From Xanthomonas sp. Leaf131 (GTDB taxonomy: Bacteria > Pseudomonadota > Gammaproteobacteria > Xanthomonadales > Xanthomonadaceae): DNA of 64,000 bases. The stretch's first letter is position 1, and the number at the start of each line of letters is the position of its first letter. The DNA lies in NCBI RefSeq assembly GCF_001423495.1, contig NZ_LMOG01000019.1:279882-343881 (forward strand), read 5' to 3'. The translations under genes were made by a program, and so were the position numbers. This document shows positions 1 through 10,234 of the stretch, in pieces. Below the pieces are notes generated by a model. The model was not told where the DNA came from. It saw nothing but the letters and a program-made list of their open reading frames with translations, and made no database searches.

Positions 1-245
1 GCTATCGGCTGGTCGGCGAGGTTAGTGCGGCCGTGGTGCTGTCGCCGTCGTGGGCGGTGGGTGTGGAATACCGCGACAAACCGAATAATCTGGGCTTCGC
101 GCGCGAACAGGCGTGGGCGGACGCCTTCGTCGCCTGGTTTCCCAGCAAGCATGTGTCGTTGACCGCGGCCTGGGCCGATCTTGGCGATATCGCCACGCTC
201 ACCGATCAACGCGGCCCCTATCTTTCCTTGCAGGTGGCGTTCTGA
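1..245 (+). CDS. DUF3034-family outer-membrane protein, C-terminal part (5' truncated by window edge)
   Basis: About 80 residues of the C-terminus are visible, open from the left edge to TGA at 243-245. The segment alternates polar and hydrophobic residues (for example VSLTAAWADLG and PYLSLQVAF) and ends in a C-terminal phenylalanine, the pattern of a strand of an outer-membrane beta-barrel. I read it as the end of a DUF3034-type barrel protein because that family is often followed by a truncated haemoglobin gene, as here. The stop overlaps the next start (TGATG), so the two are probably translationally coupled. The family name is inference from a short piece and context; the barrel character is visible. 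Confidence 0.6.
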   Translation, partial: YRLVGEVSAAVVLSPSWAVGVEYRDKPNNLGFAREQAWADAFVAWFPSKHVSLTAAWADLGDIATLTDQRGPYLSLQVAF

Positions 246-670
246 TGAATCGATGGCTGCGCTGCTGCCTGCTTTGCGTGCTGGGCCTGAGTGCCTGCGC
301 CACCACGCAACCGCGCCAGACGCTCTATGAAGAACTCGGCGGACAAGCGGGGATCGAAGCGTTGGTGGAAACCATGCTGTCGCGCATCGCCGACGATCAG
401 CGCATCGTCGATCACTTCGCGCGGGTCAACATCGTCATGCTCAATGAGCGTCTGGTGCAGAAGTTCTGCCATGTCAGCGATGGGCCATGCCCGGATACCG
501 CCAAGTCGATGCAGCAGGCGCATGCGCATCTGGCCATCCGCGAAGGCGACTTCAATGCACTGGTCGAGGATCTGAACTGGGCGATGGATCAGCGCCGCAT
601 CCCGCGCCGCACCCAGAATCGCCTGCTCGCAAGGCTGGCGGCCATGCATGGCGAGATCGTCAATCACTGA
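245..670 (+). CDS. Group 1 truncated haemoglobin, predicted lipoprotein
   Basis: 141 residues starting at the ATG that overlaps the upstream stop. Residues 1-18 form a lipoprotein signal peptide (hydrophobic run, then LSAC with the lipidated Cys18). The rest matches the truncated-haemoglobin fold: an N-terminal YEELGG motif near residue 27, the B/E helix region, and an AHAHLAIREGDFNALV segment that fits the F helix with the proximal haem-ligand His. Such globins bind O2 or NO. The lipoprotein signal puts this one on a membrane, facing the periplasm or surface, which is unusual for a globin. A bicistron with the upstream barrel protein is likely. Substrate and role are not known. Confidence 0.85.
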   Translation: MNRWLRCCLLCVLGLSACATTQPRQTLYEELGGQAGIEALVETMLSRIADDQRIVDHFARVNIVMLNERLVQKFCHVSDGPCPDTAKSMQQAHAHLAIREGDFNALVEDLNWAMDQRRIPRRTQNRLLARLAAMHGEIVNH

Positions 671-730
671 GGTCTGGCGTGTGCGCTGTCATGCAGCCGC
701 GCACGCGCACCGATCAACTGCACAACCGCC

Positions 731-1531
731 TCAATCCAGAGGGCGGACCCGATGCGATCCGCGCGCCATCAGGCGCAAGGCGAACGCATGTGGCAGCAAT
801 CGTAACCCGGCATAGACCAGGCGATAGCGCCAGCCCGGCACCGCCAGCACCTGTCCACGTTCCAACGCAGTGATGCCGTATTCGGCCACGGCATCGGCCT
901 GCAACCACGCCCAGCCGGGCAGGGTGGACATCGCCTCGCGGGTGCCGGTGACGTCGTGAAATTCCGACCAGGCAAAGCCCGGGCACAGCGCGCAGACCTT
1001 TACTGTGCAGTCGGCGTTCTCCAGCGCCAGCGATTCGCTGAAGCGCAGCAGGAAACTCTTGCTCGCCGCATACAGCGTTTGCCCATCGGCGCTCGGCGTC
1101 AGCGCCGCAAACGAGGCCACGTTGAGAATGCGGCCCTGGCCGCTGGCGCGGATCATCGGCAACAGCCGCCAGGTCAGCTCGCACACCGCACCCACCATCA
1201 CCTGCAGAAAACGCGCATGCGTGGCCCAGTCGTTGTGCAGATAGCGGCCCGGCACGCCGTAGCCGGCGTTGTTGACCAGGGTGCCTACCGTCCAGCCATT
1301 GCGCTGGATCTGCGCAACCAGCGCCTCTACCGCTGCGGGGTCGGCCAGATCGGCCGGCAACACGTGGACCTGTACCAACGCGCTCAACTCGGCGGCCAGT
1401 GCCTCCAGCCTGTCCACCCGGCGTGCAGTCAGGATCAACGGCACGCCGCGCCTTGCGTAGGCGCGCGCAATCTCGCGGCCGATGCCGCTGGAGGCGCCGG
1501 TGACCAAGGCGAAGACAGGCGAAACGGACAT
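731..1531 (-). CDS. Short-chain dehydrogenase/reductase (SDR), NAD(P)-dependent
   Basis: 266 residues. I take the ATG at 1531 rather than the upstream in-frame ATG at 1600 because an AGGA ribosome site precedes it at good distance and the protein then begins directly at the Rossmann fold. The nucleotide-binding TGASSGIG motif is at residues 11-18, NNAG at 87-90, and the catalytic Ser140, Tyr154 and Lys158 (YAASK) are all present, so it should be an active classical SDR. The C-terminal 60 residues carry hydrophobic stretches (WLQADAV and VYAGLRLLP) as in membrane-associated SDRs that act on lipids. Substrate cannot be told. It is transcribed divergently from tpiA, sharing roughly 110 bp of upstream DNA. 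Confidence 0.88.
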   Translation of the reverse strand: MSVSPVFALVTGASSGIGREIARAYARRGVPLILTARRVDRLEALAAELSALVQVHVLPADLADPAAVEALVAQIQRNGWTVGTLVNNAGYGVPGRYLHNDWATHARFLQVMVGAVCELTWRLLPMIRASGQGRILNVASFAALTPSADGQTLYAASKSFLLRFSESLALENADCTVKVCALCPGFAWSEFHDVTGTREAMSTLPGWAWLQADAVAEYGITALERGQVLAVPGWRYRLVYAGLRLLPHAFALRLMARGSHRVRPLD

Positions 1532-1643
1532 GGCAGGTTCCTGCTGAAGGAGGGATGGGACAGGCAATGGACAGAAGTGTGCCGGCTGCCGACAGGGCAT
1601 GGGCTATTCTGTTGTCTGTCTTCCACTCAGGAACCTGCGCCTG

Positions 1644-2399
1644 ATGCGTCGAAAGATCGTTGCCGGAAATTGGAAGCTGCATGGCAGCCGCGCCTTCGCC
1701 ACCGAACTGGTGGCCAAGGTCGCCGCGCACATGCCCCTGGAGGGTGTCGATGTCGTCATCCTGCCGCCACTGCCTTACCTCGGCGATCTGATCGAGGATT
1801 TCGAAGAGCATCACCTGTGTTTCGGTGCCCAGGACGTCAGCAGTAACGAGAAGGGCGCCTACACTGGTGAAGTCTCGGCCACCATGCTGGTCGATGTCGG
1901 CGCCGAGTACGGGCTGGTCGGCCACTCCGAACGTCGCCAGTACCATCAGGAGAGCAGCGAGCTGGTGGCGCGCAAATTCGCCGCTGCCATCCACGCCGGG
2001 CTGACGCCGGTGTTGTGCGTTGGCGAGTCGCTGGAACAGCGCGAAGCGGGCCAGACCGAAGCGGTGCTGCGCGCTCAGCTCGAACCGGTGCTGGCCCTGG
2101 TGGGCAGTGAAGGCTTCGCCCGCGCCGTGCTCGCTTATGAACCGATCTGGGCCATTGGCACCGGCCGCACCGCCAGTCCGGAGCAGGCCCAGGCCGTGCA
2201 CGCCTTCCTGCGTGGCGAAGTCGCGAAGGCGGATGCTAGAATTAGCGATTCGCTGCCCATTCTGTATGGGGGCAGTGTCAAGCCCGATAACGCCAGCGAG
2301 CTGTTTGCACAGCCCGATGTCGATGGTGGGCTGGTCGGAGGCGCGTCACTGGTCGCCGAAGATTTCCTGGCTATCGCACGCGCGGCGGCCGCTCGTTAA
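1644..2399 (+). CDS. tpiA: Triose-phosphate isomerase
   Basis: 251 residues. It interconverts dihydroxyacetone phosphate and glyceraldehyde 3-phosphate in cytosolic glycolysis and gluconeogenesis. The protein opens with the family signature GNWKLHG (catalytic Lys11). The electrophilic His94 lies in GHSERRQ, the catalytic base Glu166 lies in AYEPIWAIGTG, and the C-terminal phosphate loop is GGSVK. The start at 1644 is chosen over 1599 because it places Lys11 in its usual position. secG follows 33 bp later, an arrangement also seen in pseudomonads, so the two are probably co-transcribed. Confidence 0.98.
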   Translation: MRRKIVAGNWKLHGSRAFATELVAKVAAHMPLEGVDVVILPPLPYLGDLIEDFEEHHLCFGAQDVSSNEKGAYTGEVSATMLVDVGAEYGLVGHSERRQYHQESSELVARKFAAAIHAGLTPVLCVGESLEQREAGQTEAVLRAQLEPVLALVGSEGFARAVLAYEPIWAIGTGRTASPEQAQAVHAFLRGEVAKADARISDSLPILYGGSVKPDNASELFAQPDVDGGLVGGASLVAEDFLAIARAAAAR

Positions 2400-2432
2400 C
2401 CCATTAAGTTTTGTCCGGGGACGGATTTCGAA

Positions 2433-2906
2433 ATGCTGATGTTGATCCTCAATGTGGTCTACGTACTGGTCGCGCTGGCGATGATTGCGCTGATCCTGAT
2501 GCAGCGTGGCGCAGGTGCGGCAGCGGGCTCCGGTTTCGGTGCCGGTGCGTCGGGCACCGTGTTCGGCTCGCAGGGTGCCTCGAACTTCCTGTCCAAGTCG
2601 ACCAAGTGGCTGGCGGTGGTGTTTTTCAGCATCAGCCTGTTCATGGCCTGGTATGCCACCCATGGTGCGCGTCCTACCGATCAGAACCTGGGTGTGATGT
2701 CGCAATCGGCTACTCCGGCACCTGCTGCCGCAGGCGAGCTGACTCAACCATTGCCGCAGGCGCCAGCCGCTGGCGCAGTGCCAACCGCTCCGTCGCAGCC
2801 GTCACCGGCTGCCGTCCCGGCCGCAACGCCGGCGCAGTCCGCACCGGCGCAGCAAGCGCCCGCGGCACGCGAAGAAAACGCTTCAGAATCAGCACAAAAA
2901 CGCTGA
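2433..2906 (+). CDS. secG: Preprotein translocase subunit SecG
   Basis: 157 residues. SecG is the small SecYEG channel subunit that assists SecA-driven protein export. The first membrane helix is at about residues 1-23 (starting MLMLILNVVYVLVALAMIA), followed by the family hallmark LMQRGAGAAAGSGFGAG and FLSKSTK, then a second helix at about 52-72. After residue 85 there is an Ala/Pro/Gln-rich low-complexity tail of about 70 residues, which makes it longer than the 110-residue Escherichia protein. Downstream lies tRNA-Leu(GAG), as in enterics and pseudomonads. Confidence 0.97.
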   Translation: MLMLILNVVYVLVALAMIALILMQRGAGAAAGSGFGAGASGTVFGSQGASNFLSKSTKWLAVVFFSISLFMAWYATHGARPTDQNLGVMSQSATPAPAAAGELTQPLPQAPAAGAVPTAPSQPSPAAVPAATPAQSAPAQQAPAAREENASESAQKR

Positions 2907-2913
2907 AGCCGGT

Positions 2914-2919
2914 TACAAT
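2914..2919 (+). promoter_or_regulatory. Possible -10 box for tRNA-Leu / nuo transcription
   Basis: A TACAAT hexamer straddles the end of secG and lies 36 bp before tRNA-Leu. Spacing to the tRNA is right for a sigma-70 -10 element, but I see no good -35 about 17 bp upstream, so this is a weak call. If real it could also feed the nuo operon, since no terminator is evident between the tRNA and nuoA. Confidence 0.35.
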
Positions 2920-2955
2920 ACGCTGCGCACTGGGATGCCCAGCGGCGCAACGTAT

Positions 2956-3040
2956 GCCCAGGTGGCGGAATTGGTAGACGCACTACCTTGAGGTGGTAGC
3001 GATTTAGGTCGTAGGGGTTCGAGTCCCCTCTTGGGCACCA
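2956..3040 (+). tRNA. tRNA-Leu (anticodon GAG)
   Basis: Cloverleaf of 85 nt including an encoded CCA. The acceptor GCCCAGG pairs with CTTGGGC (one G-T pair), the anticodon loop TTGAGGT reads GAG (decodes CTC/CTT), there is a long variable arm as expected for a class II tRNA, and the T-loop is GGTTCGAGTCC. It sits between secG and nuoA, equivalent in position to leuU beside secG in Escherichia. Confidence 0.97.
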
Positions 3041-3146
3041 TTGTTTGGCTGCAGTTCCTGCGCATCGTGGCGATGCCACGCGCGGGTCCTGCTTATACCC
3101 CATGCCGGCACGCGGCGCGTGCGGGCAAAGGCAAGAGAGAATCGCT

Positions 3147-3503
3147 GTGCTGGCCGAATATTTGCCGAGTCTGCTGTTTCTGATCGTCGCCACCGGTATC
3201 GGCATCACGCTGATGCTGATTGGTCGCTTCCTCGGTCCGCGTAGCCCCGATGCACGCAAGCTCTCGCCGTACGAGTGTGGCTTCGAGGCGTTCGAAGACG
3301 CGCGCATGAAGTTCGACGTGCGCTACTACCTGATCGCGATCCAGTTCATCGTGTTCGATCTGGAAATCATCTTCATCGTGCCGTGGACGCAGGTGTTCAT
3401 GGAGATCGGCGCCCGTTCGCTGGTCACCATGGGTCTGTTCGTCGGCATGTTGTTTCTCGGTTTTATCTACGTCTGGAAGAAGGGAGCGTTGGAATGGGAG
3501 TGA
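3147..3503 (+). CDS. nuoA: NADH-quinone oxidoreductase subunit A
   Basis: 118 residues, membrane subunit of complex I. The GTG at 3147 is chosen because an AAGAGAGA ribosome site lies just upstream and the protein then starts at its first helix ([14 protein letters not shown]); the longer reading frame from 3045 runs through non-conserved sequence. Three membrane helices are visible. The loop carries the conserved SPYECGFE (Cys at the quinone-site loop) and the second helix has FDLEIIF, both family hallmarks. The gene overlaps nuoB by 10 bp and begins the 14-gene operon that ends at nuoN. Confidence 0.96.
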   Translation: MLAEYLPSLLFLIVATGIGITLMLIGRFLGPRSPDARKLSPYECGFEAFEDARMKFDVRYYLIAIQFIVFDLEIIFIVPWTQVFMEIGARSLVTMGLFVGMLFLGFIYVWKKGALEWE

Positions 3504-4048
3504 TTCAGACCCTTGATCGTCTGATGACCAATCCGATGCCGGAAGGTCGGTTGGACGACATCCTGCGCCCGGAAGGCGAGAACCCGCTGCTCGAAAAGGG
3601 TTACGTGACCACCAGCGTGGATGCGCTGTTGAATTGGGCGCGTACCGGTTCGATGTGGCCGATGACCTTCGGTCTGGCGTGCTGCGCGGTCGAAATGATG
3701 CATGCCGGCGCGGCGCGCCTGGATCTGGACCGTTACGGCGTGGTGTTTCGTCCCTCGCCGCGCCAGTCCGACGTGATGATCGTGGCCGGCACGCTGGTCA
3801 ACAAGATGGCGCCGGCGCTGCGCAAGGTCTACGACCAGATGCCGGACCCGAAGTGGGTCATCTCGATGGGCAGCTGCGCCAATGGCGGCGGCTACTACCA
3901 TTATTCGTATTCGGTGGTGCGCGGTTGCGACCGCATCGTGCCGGTGGACATCTATGTCCCGGGCTGCCCGCCGACCGCCGAGGCGCTGGTCTACGGCATC
4001 TTGCAGCTGCAGAAGAAGATCTGGCGTACCCAGACGATCGCGCGCTGA
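3494..4048 (+). CDS. nuoB: NADH-quinone oxidoreductase subunit B
   Basis: 184 residues, the peripheral-arm subunit that binds the terminal 4Fe-4S cluster N2 and passes electrons to quinone. The cluster ligands are visible: the tandem cysteines of ACCAVEMMH, the Cys in MGSCANGGG and the Cys in VPGCPPT. The ATG at 3494 lies inside the end of nuoA. The length and the ends of the protein agree with the family. Confidence 0.98.
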   Translation: MGVIQTLDRLMTNPMPEGRLDDILRPEGENPLLEKGYVTTSVDALLNWARTGSMWPMTFGLACCAVEMMHAGAARLDLDRYGVVFRPSPRQSDVMIVAGTLVNKMAPALRKVYDQMPDPKWVISMGSCANGGGYYHYSYSVVRGCDRIVPVDIYVPGCPPTAEALVYGILQLQKKIWRTQTIAR

Positions 4049-4084
4049 TACCCGTCTTCTTCTACCGAGAGCAGCCAAGCCCCC

Positions 4085-4837
4085 ATGGCAGAGCAAGCAT
4101 CTTCCTTCACTGACCGACTTGCGGCACGTTTCGCCGGTGCGCAGATCGCCGTGGCATTGCCGCGCGGCGAAGTGACGCTGGAAGTCGCTGCGGCGCAGTG
4201 GCACGCCACCTGTCTGGCCTTGCGCGACGAGCTCGGTTTCGAGCAGTTGAGCGACCTGTGCGGCGTCGATCACCTGGGCTATGGCAGCGACGAGTGGGAT
4301 ACCGCCGACGTGTCGTCGCAGGGCTTCAGCCGTGGCGTCGAGGGCAAGGCCGTCGGGCGTTTCGCCTGGGGTGAATTTCCCAGCCAGGAAAGCTCCGATG
4401 GCGCGCACCCGCAGCACATGCCCAAGCAGCGTTTTGCGGTGGTTGCGCAGCTGATTTCCTATCAACACAACCAGCGTCTGCGCGTGCGTTGCTACGCCCC
4501 GGACGAGCAGGTGCCGGTGGTGGCCTCGTTGACCGATATCTGGCCGGGCGTGAACTGGTTCGAGCGCGAAGCGTTCGATCTGTTCGGCATCGTGTTCGAC
4601 GGTCACCCGGATCTGCGCCGCATCCTGACCGACTACGGATTCGTCGGCCACCCGTTCCGCAAGGATTTCCCGCTGATCGGCAACGTCGAAGTACGTTACG
4701 ACGAAGAGAAAAAGCGTGTGGTGTACGAGCCGGTCACCTCGGTCGAGCCGCGCGTCGGCGTGCCGCGCGTGATTCGCGACGATGCCCGTTATGAGACTGC
4801 CGCCGGTGAAGTGGGCAAGTCGGAGACTGCCAAGTGA
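4085..4837 (+). CDS. nuoC: NADH-quinone oxidoreductase subunit C
   Basis: 250 residues, 30-kDa subunit of the peripheral arm. The signature [19 protein letters not shown], followed by [10 protein letters not shown], is present in the second half. It is a separate gene here, unlike the fused nuoCD of Escherichia. A segment of about 50 residues (Ser/Gly-rich, around residues 65-115) is inserted before the core, as is common in this lineage. The stop overlaps the GTG start of nuoD (GTGA). Confidence 0.97.
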   Translation: MAEQASSFTDRLAARFAGAQIAVALPRGEVTLEVAAAQWHATCLALRDELGFEQLSDLCGVDHLGYGSDEWDTADVSSQGFSRGVEGKAVGRFAWGEFPSQESSDGAHPQHMPKQRFAVVAQLISYQHNQRLRVRCYAPDEQVPVVASLTDIWPGVNWFEREAFDLFGIVFDGHPDLRRILTDYGFVGHPFRKDFPLIGNVEVRYDEEKKRVVYEPVTSVEPRVGVPRVIRDDARYETAAGEVGKSETAK

Positions 4838-6141
4838 GTGAGTTCCACCAGGCGAGTGCCGCCTTCGCCAGCAATCCTGTCGAAAGCAAGCAGGAAATCC
4901 GCAATTACACGATGAACTTCGGCCCGCAGCATCCTGCGGCGCACGGCGTGTTGCGCCTGATCCTGGAAATGGACGGCGAAACCGTGGTGCGTGCCGACCC
5001 GCATATCGGCCTGCTACACCGTGGCACCGAGAAGCTGGCCGAGTCCAAGCCGTTCAACCAGTCGGTTCCGTACATGGACCGACTGGATTACGTGTCGATG
5101 ATGTGCAACGAGCACGCTTACGTGCGCGCGATCGAGTCCCTGATGGGCATCGAAGCGCCCGAGCGTGCGCAGTACATCCGCACCATGTTCGACGAGATCA
5201 CCCGCATCAAGAACCACCTGATGTGGCTGGGCTCCAACGCGCTCGATCTGGGCGCGATGGCGGTGATGCTGTACGCGTTCCGCGAGCGCGAAGAATTGAT
5301 GGACGTGTACGAGGCGGTCAGCGGCGCGCGCATGCACGCGGCCTATTACCGTCCCGGTGGCGTGTATCGCGATCTGCCCGATCGCATGCCCAAGTACAAG
5401 GAATCGCGTTGGCACAAGGGCGGGGCGCTGAAGAAGCTCAACGCCGCGCGCGAAGGCTCGATGCTGGATTTCCTCGAGGACTTCACCAACACCTTCCCGT
5501 CGCGCGTTGACGAGTACGAGACGCTGCTGACCGGCAACCGTATCTGGAAGCAGCGGACCGTCGATGTCGGCATCATCAGCCCGGATCTGGCGCGTGCCTG
5601 GGGCATGACCGGCCCGATGCTGCGTGGCTCCGGTATCGAATGGGATCTGCGCAAGAAGCAGCCGTACGCCAAGTACGACGCAGTGGAGTTCGATATCCCG
5701 GTCGGCACCAATGGCGACTGCTACGACCGCTATCTCGTCCGCGTGGCCGAGATGCGCGAATCCAACCGCATCATCAAGCAGTGCGTGACGTGGCTGAAGG
5801 CCAATCCAGGCCCGGTCATGGTCACCAATTTCAAGGTCGCTCCGCCAAGCCGCGAAGGCATGAAGGACGACATGGAAGCGCTGATCCATCACTTCAAGCT
5901 GTTCAGTGAAGGCTATTGCGTGCCGGCTGGCGAGACGTATTGCGCCGTCGAAGCACCCAAGGGAGAGTTCGGCTGCTACCTGATGTCCGATGGCGCCAAC
6001 AAGCCGTTCCGCCTGCATCTGCGCGCGCCGGGCTTTGCGCATCTGTCCTCGATGGACGCGGTGGTGCGCGGCTATTTGCTGGCCGACGTCGTGGCGATGA
6101 TCGGTACTTACGATTTGGTTTTCGGTGAGGTTGACCGATGA
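4834..6141 (+). CDS. nuoD: NADH-quinone oxidoreductase subunit D
   Basis: 435 residues, 49-kDa subunit related to hydrogenase large subunits. It lines the quinone pocket with NuoB. The conserved [14 protein letters not shown] and [12 protein letters not shown] near the N-terminus and the C-terminal GEVDR are present. The start is GTG within the nuoC stop. The quinone-site residues His and Tyr lie in the QHPAAHG and CNEHAY regions. The stop overlaps the nuoE ATG. Confidence 0.98.
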   Translation: MSEFHQASAAFASNPVESKQEIRNYTMNFGPQHPAAHGVLRLILEMDGETVVRADPHIGLLHRGTEKLAESKPFNQSVPYMDRLDYVSMMCNEHAYVRAIESLMGIEAPERAQYIRTMFDEITRIKNHLMWLGSNALDLGAMAVMLYAFREREELMDVYEAVSGARMHAAYYRPGGVYRDLPDRMPKYKESRWHKGGALKKLNAAREGSMLDFLEDFTNTFPSRVDEYETLLTGNRIWKQRTVDVGIISPDLARAWGMTGPMLRGSGIEWDLRKKQPYAKYDAVEFDIPVGTNGDCYDRYLVRVAEMRESNRIIKQCVTWLKANPGPVMVTNFKVAPPSREGMKDDMEALIHHFKLFSEGYCVPAGETYCAVEAPKGEFGCYLMSDGANKPFRLHLRAPGFAHLSSMDAVVRGYLLADVVAMIGTYDLVFGEVDR

Positions 6142-6665
6142 AGGCGACGGGTAATTTCGAAGCGGCGCGCGACGTCGATCCGCAGGTAGTGCTGAGCGAC
6201 AAGACGCGCGCGCACATCGATCATTGGCTGAGCAAGTTTCCGCCGGATCGCAAGCGTTCGGCGGTGCTGCAGGGCCTGCATGCTGCGCAGGAGCAGAACC
6301 AGGGCTGGCTGACCGACGAGTTGATCGTGGGCGTGGCCAAGTATCTGGAACTGCCGCCGGTCTGGGCCTACGAGGTCGCCAGCTTCTACTCGATGTTCGA
6401 GACCGAGAAGGTCGGCCGCCACAATGTGGCGTTCTGCACCAACATCAGCTGCTGGCTCAATGGCGCCGAAGATCTGCTGGCGCATGCGGAAAAGAAACTG
6501 GGCTGCAAGCTGGGGCAGTCGACGGCCGATGGCCGCGTCTACCTCAAGCGCGAAGAAGAGTGCCTGGCGGCCTGCTCCGCAGCGCCGATGATGGTCATCA
6601 ATGGCCATTACCACGAGCACCTGACGAAAGAGAAAGTCGACGCGCTGCTGGACGGGCTGGAGTAA
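6138..6665 (+). CDS. nuoE: NADH-quinone oxidoreductase subunit E
   Basis: 175 residues, thioredoxin-fold subunit of the NADH dehydrogenase module, holding the 2Fe-2S cluster N1a. The four cluster cysteines are seen as CTNISC and, about 40 residues later, CLAAC. Together with NuoF and NuoG it receives electrons from NADH in the cytoplasm. It overlaps nuoD by 4 bp and is 3 bp from nuoF. Confidence 0.97.
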   Translation: MKATGNFEAARDVDPQVVLSDKTRAHIDHWLSKFPPDRKRSAVLQGLHAAQEQNQGWLTDELIVGVAKYLELPPVWAYEVASFYSMFETEKVGRHNVAFCTNISCWLNGAEDLLAHAEKKLGCKLGQSTADGRVYLKREEECLAACSAAPMMVINGHYHEHLTKEKVDALLDGLE

Positions 6666-6668
6666 GAC

Positions 6669-8003
6669 ATGGCACATCATCACGCACCCTCAGGCCCGGT
6701 CGGTCCGGCGCCGTTGCCGCATCAGGTCGTCTATACGACGCTGCACTACGACACCCCGTGGTCGTACGAAAGCTATCTGAAAACCGGTGGCTACGCCGCG
6801 CTGCGCAAGATCCTCGAAGAGAAGATCGCGCCGGCCGATGTCATCGAGATGGTCAAGGCGTCAAACCTGCGCGGTCGCGGTGGCGCGGGCTTTCCGACCG
6901 GTCTGAAGTGGTCGTTCATGCCCAAGGGCACGATGCAGAAGTACATCCTGTGCAACTCGGACGAATCCGAGCCGGGCACCTGCAAGGACCGCGACATCCT
7001 GCGTTACAACCCGCATTCGGTGGTGGAGGGCATGGCGATCGCCTGCTATGCCACCGGCTCGACCGTGGGCTACAACTACCTGCGTGGCGAGTTCCACCAC
7101 GAGCCGTTCGAGAACTTCGAGCTCGCGCTGGCCGATGCGTATGCCAACGGCTGGCTGGGCAAGAACATTCTCGGCAGCGGCGTGGATATCGATATCTACG
7201 GTGCGCTGGGTGCCGGCGCCTACATCTGCGGCGAAGAAACCGCGCTGATGGAATCGCTGGAAGGCAAGAAGGGCCAGCCGCGCTACAAGCCGCCGTTCCC
7301 GGCCAACTTCGGCCTGTACGGCAAGCCGACCACCATCAACAACACCGAGACCTACGCGTCGGTGCCGGCGATCATTCGCAACGGCCCGGAGTGGTTCCTC
7401 GGCCTGAGTAAGACCAAGAACGGCGGCCCGAAGATCTTCTCGGTGTCCGGTTGTGTGCAGAAGGGCGGCAATTTCGAAGTGCCGCTCGGCACCACCTTCG
7501 ACGAACTGCTGGAAATGGCCGGTGGCCTGCGTCCGGGTCGCACCCTCAAGGGTGTTGTTCCCGGCGGCGTGTCGATGCCGGTGCTGAAGGCCGACCAGGT
7601 CGCTGGCCTGCAGATGGATTACGACACCTTGCGTGCATTGGGCACCGGGTTGGGTTCGGGCGCGATCGTGGTGCTGGACGACAGCGTCTGCTGCGTGCGT
7701 TTCGCTTGCCGCATCTCGCAGTTCTTCCATAAAGAATCCTGCGGTCAGTGCACCCCGTGCCGCGAAGGCACCGGCTGGATGCATCGCGTGCTGGAGCGCA
7801 TCGTCGCCGGCAAGGCCACGATGGAAGACCTGCACCAGTTGCGCACCGTGGCCGGCCAGATCGAAGGGCACACCATCTGTGCCTTCGGCGAAGCGGCGGC
7901 GTGGCCGATTCAGGGCTTCCTGCGCCAGTTCTGGGACGAGTTCGAGTACTACATCGTCAACGGTCGTTCGATCGTCGACACGCACGTCGGAGTGGCCGCA
8001 TGA
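6669..8003 (+). CDS. nuoF: NADH-quinone oxidoreductase subunit F (NADH- and FMN-binding)
   Basis: 444 residues, the entry point of electrons into complex I. The NADH/FMN glycine-rich loop [10 protein letters not shown] is near residue 65, the FMN-binding region [19 protein letters not shown] follows near 180, and the 4Fe-4S cluster N3 ligands lie in [11 protein letters not shown] near 360 with a fourth Cys in GHTICAFG. Length is standard. The stop overlaps the nuoG start. Confidence 0.98.
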   Translation: MAHHHAPSGPVGPAPLPHQVVYTTLHYDTPWSYESYLKTGGYAALRKILEEKIAPADVIEMVKASNLRGRGGAGFPTGLKWSFMPKGTMQKYILCNSDESEPGTCKDRDILRYNPHSVVEGMAIACYATGSTVGYNYLRGEFHHEPFENFELALADAYANGWLGKNILGSGVDIDIYGALGAGAYICGEETALMESLEGKKGQPRYKPPFPANFGLYGKPTTINNTETYASVPAIIRNGPEWFLGLSKTKNGGPKIFSVSGCVQKGGNFEVPLGTTFDELLEMAGGLRPGRTLKGVVPGGVSMPVLKADQVAGLQMDYDTLRALGTGLGSGAIVVLDDSVCCVRFACRISQFFHKESCGQCTPCREGTGWMHRVLERIVAGKATMEDLHQLRTVAGQIEGHTICAFGEAAAWPIQGFLRQFWDEFEYYIVNGRSIVDTHVGVAA

Positions 8004-10234
8004 GCGCCCAACCAGTGAACCCGAACGTGCCACCGGACCATGTGACCGTCGAAATCGACGGGCAGTCCCTGGTGGTGCCGAAGGGTTCGATGATCATCCA
8101 GGCGGCCGACAAGGCCGGCATCCCGATCCCGCGCTTCTGCTATCACGAGAAGCTGCCGATTGCGGCCAACTGCCGCATGTGCCTGGTCGATGTCGAAAAG
8201 TCGCCCAAGCCGTCGCCGGCCTGCGCCACGCCGGTGATGGACGGCATGAAGGTCACCACGCGTAGCGAAAAGGCGCTGAAGTACCAGCGCAGCGTGATGG
8301 AATTTTTGCTGATCAATCACCCGCTGGACTGCCCGATCTGCGATCAGGGCGGCGAGTGCGAGCTGCAGGACGTTTCGCTCGGTTACGGCCGTTCGGTCAG
8401 TCGCTTTAACGAGCGCAAGCGCGTGGTGCCGGACGAGGACATCGGTCCGCTGGTCGCCACCGAAATGACCCGCTGCATCCAGTGCACCCGCTGCGTGCGT
8501 TTCACTGCTGACATTGCCGGTACCTACGAGTTGGGTGGCATGTATCGCGGCGAAAATCTGCAGATCGGCACCTACGACGGCAAGCCGCTGACCACCGAGA
8601 TTTCCGGCAACGTCATCGACGTGTGCCCGGTCGGCGCACTGACCAACAAGGTGTTCCAGTTCCGTGCGCGTCCGTGGGAGTTGATGGCGCGCGAATCGCT
8701 CGGCTATCACGATGCGATGGGCTCGAACCTGTTCCTGCACGTGCGTCGCGGCGAAGTGCTGCGCACCGTGCCGCGCGAGAACGAGGCGGTCAACGAATGC
8801 TGGCTGTCCGATCGCGACCGTTATTCGCATCAGGGCTTGTATGCCGACGACCGTGCGGTCAAGCCGCTGAAGAAGGTCAACGGTGAGTGGACCGAGGTGA
8901 GCTGGACCGAAGGCCTGGCTGCCGCGGCACAAATCCTGCGTGACAACGCCGGCGATCAGCTCGGCGTGCTGGTACATCCGTCCACCTCCAACGAGGAAGG
9001 CGCATTGCTGGCCCGTCTGGCCGAAGGGCTGGGTAGCGGCAATCTGGATCACCGTCTGCTCAACCGCGATTTCTCCGACGCTGCCGTGGCCGAGGCGTTT
9101 GCCACGCCGCTGGCCGAGATCGAGCAGGCCGATGTGGTGGTGCTGTTCGGCACCAATGTGCGTCACGAACTGCCGCTGCTGCATGCGCGGTTGCGCAAGG
9201 CCAGCATCCAGAACGGGACCAAGATCCATTCGGTCAATCCGGTCGACTTCGATTTCGCCTTTACCCAGGCAAGCCGTACGGTCGTTGCGCCGTCGCAGCT
9301 GGCTGGCGCACTGGACGATGCGTCCTTACGCGAGGCGGTCAAGGGCGCCACGCGTGCTGTGATCGTGGTCGGCGCACTGGCTGAAAATCATCCGCAGGCT
9401 GCAGCACTGCGTGCTGCTGCACGCGACTTTGCCGTCGCAACCGGGGCTTCGCTGTGCCGCATCCCGCAAGGCGCCAACGCTGTTGGTCTGGTCGCACAAG
9501 GTGTGCTGCCGACCGCACGTACGGTCGTGGGCATGCTGGCACAGCCGCGTCAGGCGTATGTGCTGTATGGCATCGAGCCGGGTCTGGATTTTGCCGATGC
9601 TGCCGCTGCGCGCAGTGCGCTGGCCGGTGCCAAGGTGGTCGCTTTCAGTCAGTTCGCCTGTGCCTCGACGCGTGATGTGGCCGATGTGATTTTGCCGATC
9701 GGCGCATTGCCGGAAATCGATGCGTCGCTGACCAATCTGGATGGGCGCGTGCAGACCGCACGTGCCGCCGGTCGCTTGCCGGTCGAGGCGCGCGAAGGCT
9801 GGCGTGTGCTGCGTGCGCTCGGCGGTGAGCTGGGTCTGGCCGGGTTCGAATTCATTGATCTGGTCGGCCTGCGTGCCGGCATGCAAAACCGTAGCGTCAG
9901 TCCCGTAGCCTCGGCGCAGCCGGTGGCTGCGAGCGACGGACTGGAAGTGGCTGCGACCGCCGCGATCTATCGCACCGACGCAGTGGTACGCCGCGCCGCT
10001 GCACTGCAGTCGCATCCGCTCAATATCGCGCCGTGCGTGGCGATGCATCCGGAACAGGCAGCGCAGTTGCAGATTGGCGCAGGTCAGATGGTCAAGGTCG
10101 GTACCGATGCCGGTAAGGCAACGCTGCCGGTGGTGCTGGACAAGCGCGTCGCACCGGGCACGGTGTGGATCGAAGCCGGCCATGGCGCAACTGCGCCGCT
10201 GGGTGCCGGTCGGGTAACGGTGGTGGCTGCATGA
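8000..10234 (+). CDS. nuoG: NADH-quinone oxidoreductase subunit G
   Basis: 744 residues, the large iron-sulphur subunit. I start it at the ATG overlapping the nuoF stop (8000); the open frame extends further upstream, but inside nuoF. A 2Fe-2S ferredoxin domain uses Cys47, Cys58, Cys61 and Cys75. The His107-Cys111-Cys114-Cys120 motif binds N5. A further 4Fe-4S motif is CIQCTRC with [13 protein letters not shown] spacing. The C-terminal two thirds is a molybdopterin-oxidoreductase-like domain that in complex I has lost the cofactor; it is shorter and more divergent here than in Escherichia (about 900 residues). Confidence 0.97.
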   Translation: MSAQPVNPNVPPDHVTVEIDGQSLVVPKGSMIIQAADKAGIPIPRFCYHEKLPIAANCRMCLVDVEKSPKPSPACATPVMDGMKVTTRSEKALKYQRSVMEFLLINHPLDCPICDQGGECELQDVSLGYGRSVSRFNERKRVVPDEDIGPLVATEMTRCIQCTRCVRFTADIAGTYELGGMYRGENLQIGTYDGKPLTTEISGNVIDVCPVGALTNKVFQFRARPWELMARESLGYHDAMGSNLFLHVRRGEVLRTVPRENEAVNECWLSDRDRYSHQGLYADDRAVKPLKKVNGEWTEVSWTEGLAAAAQILRDNAGDQLGVLVHPSTSNEEGALLARLAEGLGSGNLDHRLLNRDFSDAAVAEAFATPLAEIEQADVVVLFGTNVRHELPLLHARLRKASIQNGTKIHSVNPVDFDFAFTQASRTVVAPSQLAGALDDASLREAVKGATRAVIVVGALAENHPQAAALRAAARDFAVATGASLCRIPQGANAVGLVAQGVLPTARTVVGMLAQPRQAYVLYGIEPGLDFADAAAARSALAGAKVVAFSQFACASTRDVADVILPIGALPEIDASLTNLDGRVQTARAAGRLPVEAREGWRVLRALGGELGLAGFEFIDLVGLRAGMQNRSVSPVASAQPVAASDGLEVAATAAIYRTDAVVRRAAALQSHPLNIAPCVAMHPEQAAQLQIGAGQMVKVGTDAGKATLPVVLDKRVAPGTVWIEAGHGATAPLGAGRVTVVAA

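Noticed and set aside
714..2201. Long reverse-strand open frame of 495 codons over the SDR and tpiA
   Set aside because: It is a frame shadow: the SDR is in a different frame with full motifs, and the part over tpiA has biased Arg/His/Gln-rich composition and no domain.
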